A stretch of 64,000 nucleotides of DNA from contig JBAMJR010000083.1 in assembly GCA_038501785.1 (NCBI GenBank), positions 142,001 to 206,000 of the forward strand. Direction: 5' to 3'. Source of the DNA: Myoxocephalus aenaeus. Taxonomy: Eukaryota > Chordata > Actinopteri > Perciformes > Cottidae. Shown here in pieces: positions 54,904 through 64,000 of this stretch. How positions within the stretch are numbered: position 1 is the stretch's first letter; each line of letters begins with the position of its first letter. Made by a program: the position numbers and the translations under genes. The notes beneath the pieces were generated by a model, which worked only from the letters and a program-made list of their open reading frames with translations, was not told where the DNA came from and ran no database searches.

Positions 54904-55080
54904 ATTCATGAAGCGTTCCTTATTGCTGCTTTTTGATTTATTTTTATGTTTTTCCATGATTTTTGTTTTTACAATACTATGTATATTTTGACTTTTTCAA
55001 CTATGTATTATTACTACAGTTGAACACAAGCCCAATGTTTTACTGTAATTTATTAAAATATATATGAATTTCAGATCGAT
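54904..55080 (+). pseudogene. U6 snRNA 3' end and spacer
   Basis: ATTCATGAAGCGTTCC (54904-54919) is the 3' end of U6, with one change. The spacer after it (GCTGCTTTTT, then TTTACAATACTATGTATATT, then ACAGTTGAACACAAGCCCAA) recurs after the next U6 copy (55161-55262) and in part after the U6 half at 29.5 kb. The spacing of about 240 bp to the next copy suggests a tandem U6 array. Confidence 0.8.
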
Positions 55081-55160
55081 GGCGCATATACTAAAATTGA
55101 AACGATAGAGAAGATTAGCATGGCCCCTCTAGGATGACACGCAAATTTGTGACGTGTTCC
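55081..55160 (+). pseudogene. U6 snRNA pseudogene with internal lesion
   Basis: GCATATACTAAAATTG, AGAGAAGATTAGCATGGCCC, GGATGACACGCAAAT and the end GTTCC match U6 snRNA. The first 20 or so bases of U6 are missing or diverged. The conserved CCCCTGCGCAAGGATG is changed to CCCCTCTAGGATG: GCGCA is replaced by CT at 55129-55130. A T-run follows. A T-rich and A/T-rich upstream stretch contains a TATA-like AAAATATATAT at about 55052. Confidence 0.88.
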
Positions 55161-55384
55161 TTATTGCTGCTTTTTTAAATTGGTTATGATTATTTTTTTT
55201 ACAATGCTATGTTGACTCAACAATATGTATTTCTACAGTTGAACACAAGTCCAATGTTTTTTTTATTTTTTATATATTTATTTTGATTTTACACTTTACA
55301 AGACAAAACTTTAAGGATACAAACGAAAGATGGAAATAGAAAACACAAAAAGGAAAAAATGAATTTGCAAAATCCTGCAGTAGG
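55161..55384. other. U6 downstream spacer and AT-rich sequence
   Basis: The sequence up to 55262 repeats the spacer of the previous U6 copy. The rest is AT-rich without features. Confidence 0.5.
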
Positions 55385-56370
55385 AGCTGTGTTCGTATCC
55401 TCGGTAGTAAGTCAGACACGTTCCCGGTGGGTGTTGGCCTCCGCCAGGGCTGCCCTTTATCACCGGTCCTGTTCGTGACTTTCATGGACAGGATATCTAG
55501 GTGCAGCCAGGGGGCGGCGAGGATCCGGTTCGGGAGTCTCAGGATCGCCTCTCTGCTGTTCGCGGATGATGTGGTCCTGTTTGCTTCCTCGGACCGTGAC
55601 CTCCAGCATTCACTGGGGCGTTTTGCAGCCGAGTGTGACGCGGCAGGTATGAGAGTTAGCACCTCCAAATCTGAGGCCATGGTGCTCTGCCGGAAACCGG
55701 TGGATTGCTCCCTGCAGTGGGGACAAACTGCTTGCCCCAAGCGAAGGAGTTCAAGTATCTCGAGGTCTTGTTCACGAGTGAGGGTAAGGTGGAGCGGGAG
55801 ATCGACAGGCGGATCGGTGCGGATGCAGCAGTAAAACAGGCGCTGTACCGGTCCGTCTTGGTGAAGAGGGAGCTGAGCCGGAAGGCAAAGCTCTCCATTT
55901 ACTGGTCTGTCTACGTTCCAACCCTCACCTATGGTCACAAACTCTGGGTCGTGACCGAAAGATCGCGGTCTCGGATACAAGCAGCCCAACATGAGCTTCC
56001 TCCATAGGGTGGCCGGGCTCAGCCTTAGAGATCGGGTAAGGAGCTCGGACATCAGGATGGAGCTTGGAGTCGAGTCGCTGCTCCTTCGTGTCGAAAGGAG
56101 TCAGCTGAGGTGGTTCGGGCATCTAGTCAGGATGCCTCCTGGACGCCTCCCATTAGAGGTTTTCCAGGCACGTCCAACTGGTAGGAGGCCCCGGGGAAGA
56201 CCCAGGACACGCTGGAGGGATTATATCTCCCGGCTGGCCTTGGAACGCCTCGGGGTCCCCCAGAATGAGCTGGAAAGTGTTGCGGGTGAGAGGGAAGCCT
56301 GGGTCAGCCTGCTGAACCTGCTGCCACCGCGACCCGACCCCGGATAAGCGGCTGATAATGGATGGATGGA
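55385..56370 (+). pseudogene. RTE-like LINE, RT C-terminal half
   Basis: The fragment begins in the RT palm: GVGLRQGCPLSPVLFVTFMD, SLLFADDVVLFASSDRDLQH, then STSKSEAMVLCRKPVD. In the next frame come EFKYLEVLFTSEGKVEREID and VLVKRELSRKAKLSIYWSVY. In the last frame come RSQLRWFGHLVRMPPGRLPL and RPRTRWRDYISRLALERLGV. It ends with GATAAGCGGCTGATAATGGA and a GATG repeat. It is 5' truncated with two frame changes. It is a near twin of 16148-16815 and shares 150 bp of downstream flank with it. Confidence 0.85.
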
Positions 56371-56584
56371 TTATTCAAATAGCCCTTATGGTTGAGGAGA
56401 TATTCTGTATTTAGTATACAAAACCAAAATGACTCATTATGCAGAATGTTCAATTTCTGAATAGTTTTTTATTGTTAATATTATATTATTATTGAAGGCA
56501 GCAAACGTCTCATTGCTGCAACTAAAATAAATTGTACATCTTGGTTATTAGACTGGGTCAGTTTAAGTCTGCATCGGTGCCAGT
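56371..56584. other. flank shared with 16816-16965
   Basis: ATTCAAATAGCCCTTATGGT onward matches the sequence after the first RTE copy, apart from a 20-bp AATTTCTGAATAG-type difference. Then the L1 3' end begins. Confidence 0.6.
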
Positions 56585-58528
56585 ATTTTTAATCCGGCAG
56601 AGCAAAGTCCAGTTCGGAAGGATCCACCATGTCTAAGACCGGTTTCCATGTCTTGACAAATCCCTTGACCTTGTCATAGAGGGTGTGGGTCAACTTTTCC
56701 AGAGGAAGGACTTCCAAAATCCCCTTATACCAGTCGTCCGTAGAAGGGGTATCTTTAGAAATCCAGAATTTAAGAATTGTCTTTCGTGCTATGTACAGAA
56801 GTATTCCAATCAGTTTAGCGTTGCTGCTGCTCCTTGCACTGCTCACTTTAGCTGCCAGAACACATTGAGGTGAAAGCTCCAGGTCATATCTCAAAGAAAC
56901 CACTTCGTCCTTCACTTCTCTCCAAAATGTTTGTACCTTTGCACATTTCCAAAATGTGTATATACTGTAAGTACCAACTTCAGAGTTACATTTACTACAT
57001 GTAGGGGAACCGAGGCCAAGTCTACCCCTCAGCAATGGCGTACAATGCAGTCTATGTAGTATTTTTTTTAAATTGTCTTTCTTTATCTGTGCTACAGCTC
57101 AGAATGTTAAGTATGTTTTCCATAATTGATGTCCAGACATTTTCCTCTATCTAACACTCCATGTCCATCTGCCAATGTTTACGGATGTGGTTAGTGGAGT
57201 AATTAAGATTCAGGACAAAGGTTTTATAGACATGGGAAGTGAATCTTTTTGGTATGGGTTGTGAGGATTTCTTCCAAAAAGCATATGTTTGGAGCATGTA
57301 AGATTTGGGGTATATAGTGTCTTATTTGTAGATAGCGGAAGAAATGGGACTGTTGGAGAGAGTATTTGCTCTTCATGCCCTCAAACGACTCCATTGTTCC
57401 TCTTTCATAGAGTTTGACCAGCTGGTCCAGACCCTTCTCCTGTCGGAGCCTAAAGACATGGTCTTGGCATGAGGGGGGGGAAATCCGGGTTTCTCCATAT
57501 GGGGAAAAAAAAAGTGAAAATGATTCTTAAATCTAAAGTAGACCATGATCTTGTTCCAGGTGTTCCGTACAATAAAGTTATTTTGGACCTCCAGCTTTGC
57601 CCTTTTGTAGTTTACGAAGGGGCAGTTTTTTAAAGCGAGTAAGCCAAATATTGTCGACTCCATGTCAATCCATGCGTTTGTAGTCTCTGGATTCACCCAC
57701 TTGTATATGTACCGCATTTGTGCTGTCCAGTAGTAACAATTTATGTTAGGGACTCCCAGTCCTCCCTGTTGCTTGCTTTTCTGTAGTTTACTTATTTTCA
57801 TTCTAACCTTATTGCCCTGCCAGAGGAATTGTGTGAACATTTTATCAAAGTCAATGAAGAAGCTGTTGGAAATTGAGTTTGGCAGCATCTGTAGGGGGGT
57901 ACAGCAACCTGGGCAGTATATTCATTTTGAGCACGCTTATCCTGCCCAACCAGGAAGCTGGTAACGTTCCCCACCTATTCAGGTCTTCCTTAATGCGTGT
58001 TGTGATTAGTTTAAGGTTGAGTTTAACCAGTTTTTCAAGGGAGGGGCCAATTCTAATTCCAAGGTATGTTCTCTCCCTGAGTGACCAGTGAAAAGGGAAT
58101 CCACTAGGTGGCGTAGAGCCTGCCATAGCGCCAATGGGCATGGCCTCGGTTTTTGATAGGTTAACTTTAAAGCCTGACATGTGCCCAAACTGTTGTAGAC
58201 ACAGGATGGTAGTGTCTATCTCAACCAGGTACAGCAGGACATCATCTGCATAGAGAAAATTTTCTTGTACTGTACCATCGACATTAAAACCTCTTATCGC
58301 TGGTGTGGTTTTGATGAGCTCAGCTAAAGGCTCAATAGCCAAAGCAAACAAAAGAGGGCTCAATGGGCATCCCTGGCAGGTGCCACGCTCTAATGGGAAT
58401 GGGTCTGAGCAGTAGGAGTTAGTAATAACGGCCGCTTTTGGGGAAAAATACAGTAGTTTCACCCATTTAATTTTTTTTCCATAGCATAAAAAAAGAAAGG
58501 GCCATTCAACCCTATCAAAAGCTTTTAA

Positions 58529-60528
58529 CCCTTCGTCCACTGAGCCCGCGGTTTCGCGTGGTGACACTTGAAACTTTTCTCTAAGTTTCTAAAATATTCA
58601 CAGCACCCCGATAATACATCGCAAAAATATAATTTTACGTCTGGCGGAAAGAGACGGCTTCCTGCTTCCGGGTGCCTGCCCAGGCAGAGCCCAGCATAAT
58701 TTTAACATCATCAAGCAAGCGAAAGGGCAGCAGTGTGTCATCTGACGCTGAAAAAAATAAAATAATAAATCCTTCTCTGTGATTAGTTGAGTCATATGTC
58801 CGTCGCCATTTCGTGAACTAAACAACCAATGTACACTCAGGAAAATCTCAAAAGGACAACCCACTTGAGCATGTATACACTACAGTTTACAATCAACATC
58901 ATGACGACAAAGAGATTCAACACGGAGGAAGCAAAGCGCATGATTCTGGAGAGCAGCGAGGAGGAGGACGATGCGTCGTCGTCAGAGCTCGAAGGCTTTA
59001 GTTCTTCTGAGGAAGATGGGTAAGTGTAGTTACTAAACTTTGTTACGTGTCTGTAAGGCTGCATGGTGCAAACTAGTAATGTGTACAAACTAGTAATGTG
59101 TACACTGTGCAGGAGAGCACGAGAGCCAGCCACGCGGTGCACACTGCTTCTCACGTTACTACGTCATGATCTGAGTAATGTTTATACACAGTCTGCTTTG
59201 TACAACACTCTGCTTCACGTTACTACCACTAATATTTATACATCCAATGCGGAGCATTATGCTGAAATTACTACCACAGTCATGATCTGAATAATATTTA
59301 CACATCCAATGTGGAGCATTCTGATCAATCGTTACGTCATCTTTCTTTCAACTGACTAGTATTGATTTATTTTACAGAGAGGAGCACCAGCCGCCCCGAC
59401 CAGCCTGGCCAGCAAAGAGGCAGCGCGTTGGACGGCAACTACCACGACCAGCAAAGAGGCAGCGCGTTGACCGACGACTAAAAACACCATCTCCAGCAAA
59501 CAGGGCGCGTGCTGCCCGGCGACTACTTTCACCTCAGGCCAGATCAAGAAAGACAGCAGCGCGTGCACCACCTGCACCTACGCTGTCCTGGAGGACGGAT
59601 GAAGACCCGGACACTGCTCCCCCCCGTCATCAAGTTCCAGCCAGCCCGGACACCAGGTCCACATGTCAGTGCCACAGCAACACCCATTGAACTCTTTAAA
59701 CTGTTCTTCCAACTAAGTCCACGGTGGGTCGCAGGGTTTGCGAGCTTTGCAGCATGAAGAAAGTGAGAAAAGACACGGCGTGGAAGTGCGAGGCGTGTAA
59801 CGTTCCCCTCTGCCTGCAGCTGAACAGAAACTGTTTCCATGACTGGCATGCCATGGCATGAGGATATGCCATTGAAGCATATATACTTGTATATTGTAAA
59901 TGGTCTAGTCTTTGTTCTGTTTTATATTTCTGAATATATATTCTGTACATATTTTCTTTTTTTTTTATAATACATATTTTTATTTAAAAAAAAAAAAAAT
60001 TGTTGTGATGGTAATTTTTCATTTGCACACACTCCCTGAAGCTTTATCTGCACTATGAAGTCATTTCTCAGTCCCATTTTTATCATTTTGGTGAAAGCTG
60101 TGAAAGACCATATTTCTACTCAAAAAACGATAATAAAAACTTTAGTTTTAGACATTTATTTACATGTATCTACCATTTTATTCATATATTTCACTGCTTT
60201 TGTGAACCTAAAACCTTTGGTAAACCAATTGCCATCACCTAAACAGAGTCACCACCTGAGTAAAGTTAGGTTTTTTCAAGCGATATGAAGAATTTCCAAA
60301 AATCGAGATTCCATTTTTCAGCTTTAGTGTCATATTATAAAGTTTTTTTCTTTACACTTTTGCCTTACGACAATGGTGCCTCATTATATAGATAGCTGAG
60401 ATTGTTCTGCAATTTATGATGTAAAACATGGGTATATATCTTATATGCAAGTGCCTTAAAAGGTGAATCTAAGAAAATTATGTCAAATCGAGAAAATCGA
60501 CTGAAAATGACCTCCAGTGTGCAGTGAG
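58529..60528 (+). mobile_element. piggyBac-like element, internally deleted (copy 1)
   Basis: The element is flanked by TTAA (58525-58528 and 60529-60532). The ends share a CACTG/CAGTG-type inverted repeat. Exon 1 (58901-59019) encodes MTTKRFNTEEAKRMILESSE with an acidic Ser/Glu/Asp run and ends at GTAAGT. Exon 2 (59378-59861) has an Arg/Pro-rich part, then TPIELFKLFF, the start of the transposase domain. It then jumps to the C-terminal cysteine-rich end (CELCSMKK, KCEACNVPLCLQLNRNCFHD, W). The catalytic DDE domain is deleted, so it needs a transposase in trans. On removal, the L1 reads SLDSLKAFDRVEW without a gap. Confidence 0.92.
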
Positions 60529-60826
60529 TTAATGAGTCCAGAGACACTGCCAAGCCTTGTACATTATTATCTCTGGCGAACTGTATTATGTCTAGAAGCC
60601 TTCTGATATTATTGGAGGAATTCCTCCCTTTGATAAAGCCTGTTTGATCAGGATTTATTAATGTTTCAAGCCTCAAAGTCAATACCTTGGCTAAAATCTT
60701 TGCATCTACATTAATGAGCGATATGGGCCTGTAAGATGCCGGGTCTTCGTGGTCCTTGTTTTTTTTTCAGAATCAGGCTAATGTTGGCTAGCGACATTGT
60801 TTCAGGGAGATGGTGAGTTGTATTAA

Positions 60827-62669
60827 ACGTCTGCACACTGGGCCTGCGGTTTCGCGTGGTGACACTTGAAACGTTTCTCTAAGTTTCTAAAATATTCACA
60901 GCGCCGCGATAATAGATCGCAGAAATATAATTTTACGTCTGGCGGAAAGAGAAGACTTCCTGCTTCCGGGTGCCTGCCCAGGCAGAGCCCAGCATAATTT
61001 TAACATCATCAAGCAAGCGAAAGGGCAGCAGTGTGTCATCTGACGCTGGTAAAAAAAAAAAAACGAAAATCCTTCTCTGATTTGTTGAATCATATGTCCG
61101 TCGCCATTTCGTGAACTAAACAACCAATGAACACTCAGGAAATCTCAAAGGACTACCCACCTGAGCATATACACACGCTACAGTTTTCAGTCAGAGAAAC
61201 GCGACATCATGACGACAAAGAGATTCAACGTGGAGGAAGCAAAATGCATGATTCTGGAGAGCAGCAAGGAGGACGACGACATCGCATCGTCGTCGTCGTC
61301 AGAGCTCGAAGGCTTTATTTCTTCTGAGGAAGATGGGTAAGTGTAGTTACTAAACTGTGTTACGTGTCTGTAAGACTGCATGGTGCAAACTAGTAATGTG
61401 TACACTGTGCACGAGAGCATGAGAGCCCGCCACACGGTGCACACTGCTGCTCACATTACTACCACAGTCATGATCTGATTAATATTTACACATAGTATGC
61501 GGAGCACTCTGCTCAATCGTTACGTCATCTTTCTTTCAACTGACTAGTATTCATTTATTTTACAGAGAGGAGTGCCAGCAAAGAGGCAGCGTGTTGCACG
61601 ACGACTACCACGACCAGTAAAGAGGCAGCGCGTTTCCCGACGACTAAAAACACCATCGCCAGCAAACAGGGCGCGTGCTGCCCGGCGACTACTTTCACCA
61701 CAGGCCAGGTCGAGAAAGACTGCAGTGTGTGCACCACCTGCACCTGCGCTGTCCTGGAGGACGGATGAAGACCCGGACACTGCTCCCCCCGTCATCAAGT
61801 TCCAGCCAGCCCGGCACCAGACACCAGGTCCACACTGGCACCTGCAGGTCATGTTCCTGTGCCTGCTGCTGCTGCTGCTGCAGCCTGCCCCAAAACAAAG
61901 TCAACGGCGAGTCGCAGGGTTTGCGAGCTTTGCAGCATGAAGAAAGTGCGAAAAGACACGCCATGAAAGTGCGAAAAGACACGCCATGAAAGTGCGAAAA
62001 GACACGCCATGAAAGTGCGAAAAGACACGCCATGAAAGTGCGAGGTGTGTAACGTTCCCCTCTGCCTGCAGCTGAACAGAAACTGTTTCCGGGAATGGGG
62101 ATGTGAGGATTTTTTTTTTTATAATACATATTAAAAAAAAAAAAAAAAAAGGTTGTGATGGTCATTTTTCATTTGCACACACTCCATGAAGCTTTATCTG
62201 CACTATGAAGTCATTTCTCAGACCCATTTTTATCATTTTGGTGAAAGGTGTGAAAGACCATATTTCTACTCAAAAAACGATAATAATTTTTTTTTGACAT
62301 TTATTTACATGTATCAACCATTTTATTCATATATTTCACTGCTTTTGTGAACCTAAAACCTTTGGTAAACCAATTTCCATCTCCTAAACAGAGTTACCAC
62401 CTGAGTAAAGTTAGATTTTTTTCAAGCGATATGAATAATTTCCAAAAATTGAGATTCCATTTTTCAGCTTTAGTGTCATATTGTAACGTTTTTCTCTTTA
62501 CACTTTTGCCTTATGACTATTATATAGATAGCTGAGATTGTTCTGCAATTTATGATGTAAAACATGGGTATATATCTTATATGCAAGTGCCTTTTTTAAA
62601 AAGGTGAATCTAAGAAATTATGTCAAATCGCGAAAAATCGACTGAAAATGACCTCCAGTGTTCAGTGTG
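60827..62669 (+). mobile_element. piggyBac-like element, internally deleted (copy 2)
   Basis: The element is flanked by TTAA (60823-60826 and 62670-62673). Exon 1 (61209-61336) encodes MTTKRFNVEEAKCMILESSK and an acidic tail; exon 2 starts at 61566. The same internal deletion as in copy 1 removes the catalytic domain. Near the C-terminal cysteine cluster a 23-bp unit is repeated. The noncoding 3' part (62150-62669) is over 90 percent alike by eye to 60000-60528. On removal, the L1 reads YNHSFNTTHHLPETMS. Confidence 0.92.
61938..62045 (+). repeat. 23-bp tandem repeat in piggyBac copy 2
   Basis: Four units of ATGAAAGTGCGAAAAGACACGCC-like sequence (the first begins ATGAAGAAAGTGCG), where copy 1 has one unit (59754-59785). 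Confidence 0.92.
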
Positions 62670-64000
62670 TTAAAGCTGTGATTATAAGTTCTGACTAGAT
62701 GAGGAGTGAGCTTGTCTTTAAAGGCTTTAAACCACTCTGCTGGGAACCCATCTGGGCCTGGTGATTTTCCACTTTGCATCAAAGCCATTGCTTCTAATAT
62801 TTCATTTTCCTGAATGGGTTTCCCCAAAGATTTTTTGCTGTTCTTCTGTTAGTGTAGGTCATTTAATTTTAGAAAATAATTTGTCAAGTTCCTCTTTAGT
62901 GCTGTTATTATCAGTTTTATATAATGCAAACAGAGTTGATATTTTTCTTATCGAAATGTCTTTTCCCTCCTGGATCTCTGATTGCTGCTATGTTGTTGTA
63001 ATTTTGTTATTTGGCGGGCCAAATATTTACTAGCTTTGTTTCCATATTCGTACAGTCGTTGCTTTTGATAGAATAAGGATCGAGATGCTTTCTCATTCAG
63101 AATTGAATTTAGTGCAGCCCTGATACTTTGCATTTTGGTTGAACTAGACTTATGGGCCAGCTCTGCTTTGTTTAAGTCTGTTTCCAGTTCGTTCTGCTTC
63201 TGAAGTAAGGCTTTTTTCCGGTGTGACATATATGAGATAGTGAATCCTGTAATATAGGCTTTTGCAGATTCCCAGAGAAATTCAGGGTTTGTTTCACTGT
63301 TGTCGTTTATGTCAAAAAAAAAATCTAACTCAGCCTCCATCTTTTTTTTAAATTTCTTGTCAGTGAGGAGATATGATGGGAAGCGCCATCTCTGTGTGCT
63401 AGAAATAGCTTCACTCAGTCATTTCCAGGTATACTGGGGCATGGTCGCTGATATGTATAGATCCTATACTGTATGCTTTTACTTGGCCTGTAATCTGCGG
63501 CGGGGCAAAAAAGTAATCTATGCGTGAGTAAGAGTTATGCGGATTAGAGTAGAATGTGAAGTCTCTCACTGATGGGTTTAGGTTCCTCCCTACATCTATC
63601 AGATTTATATCATCTAGCATTTTCCCTAGCGAAGCACCTGCACCTTTTCTTCTATTTGTGTCTGCTGGAGACCTGTCTAATTTGTTATCAAGACAACAAT
63701 TAAAGTCACCACCTAGGACTGTAAAAGGAGATCAGTGTTCCTCTATTTCTGCTGCTATTGTAGTCCAAAATGACGGGGTTGGCGAATTAGGTGCGTAAAT
63801 ATTAATCAAAGTGCCATACATTGTGCCATGAATAAGGATGTATCTGTCCCCAGAGTCTCTTTCACATGTACCGAGTACGAATGGGGTAGCCTTGTGTATT
63901 AAGATAGCGACTCCGCTGCTATTGGAGGAAAATGATGAGTAATAAGCCTGGCCTACCCAGTCTCGCTTATGTTTCATGTGCTCCTTGTCCACCAAGTGAG

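Larger units (their letters stand above)
56585..64000 (-). pseudogene. L1/Tx1-type LINE ORF2, long copy with two piggyBac insertions
   Basis: Order on the minus strand: endonuclease (64000-63411; GTLINIYAPNSPTPSFW, a TGA after EIEEH, LGGDFNCCLDNKLDR, RIDYFFAPPQ, ISDHAPVYLEM). A linker and N-terminal RT region follow (63340-62670; AELDFFFDINDN, SGKSPGPDGFPAEWFKAFKD). After piggyBac copy 2 come LPETMSLANISLILK, SYRPISLINVDAKILA, PDQTGFIKGRNSSNNIRRLL and LAVSLDSLKAFDRVEW (60822-60533). After piggyBac copy 1 come GTCQGCPLSPLLFALAIEPL, YADDVLLY and KVNLSKTEAM (58520-57851). The thumb and C-terminal domain follow (57888-57373 and 57035-56589; CSKCNSEVGTYSIYTFWKC). Several frameshifts (for example near 63370, 57900 and 57100) kill it. 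The right end is outside the window. Confidence 0.9.

Overview
The window reads as a teleost fish genomic segment made almost entirely of nested transposable elements. The evidence is fish-typical families: Rex1/CR1-like, L2/Maui-like, RTE-like and L1/Tx1-like LINEs, a tRNA-derived SINE with a CCCCAAGGGGATTAATAAA-type tail, a Penelope-like element, hAT, Tc1, piggyBac and PIF/Harbinger DNA elements, and a DUF6729-type protein family that is abundant in fish. I found no unambiguous single-copy host gene. Every gene-like unit belongs to, or travels with, a repeat family.

Layout. 0-0.53 kb: a broken Polinton-type DNA polymerase fragment. 1.0-1.4 kb: a MITE with clear ends. 1.9-5.9 kb: a Penelope-like element (SGNH-type ORF1, then RT) split by an L2 fragment and a SINE. 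6.06-7.4 kb: a CR1/Rex1-like LINE. 7.5-13.3 kb: a large hAT element with KIAA1586-like exons, itself split by a LINE and a TA-rich microsatellite. 13.3-14.8 kb: L1 fragments. 14.8-20.4 kb: terminal fragments of the DUF6729 element, an RTE LINE and a CR1 LINE with a coding minisatellite. 20.9-29.5 kb (minus): the most complete DUF6729 element. It has two genes, and its 5' end abuts the 3' half of a U6 snRNA sequence. It carries a Harbinger element and a SINE inside its exons. 30-32.3 kb: tandem modules and DUF4806-like exons. 32.5-39.5 kb: a multi-exon SAMD3-like gene followed by a C2H2/DDE-type transposase-like gene, both damaged. 39.5-40.1 kb: a foldback Tc1-type MITE. 40.3-46.4 kb: a deletion derivative, a diverged N-terminal copy and a terminal fragment of the DUF6729 family. 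46.4-54.9 kb: hAT, SINE, minisatellite, L2 and an inverted DUF6729 fragment that again borders U6 sequence. 55.08-55.16 kb: a U6 pseudogene with a small scar. 55.4-56.4 kb: an RTE LINE. 56.6-64 kb (minus): a long L1 ORF2 interrupted by two internally deleted piggyBac elements.

The strongest candidate for something new is the DUF6729 unit. It pairs a 12-exon transposase-like gene with a compact second gene starting about 77 bp downstream. The two proteins share a C-terminal Cys-motif ending in a W-L-x-E-K-R block. Two copies lie in the same orientation against U6 snRNA, which matches the known habit of the Dada superfamily of fish DNA transposons to target multicopy small RNA genes. Deletion derivatives, subterminal palindromic repeats and a U6 copy with a lesion at the junction position all fit a mobile, U6-targeting element. 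The link to Dada is my inference. Copy A itself has two frameshifts, one stop and two insertions and is not active as it stands.
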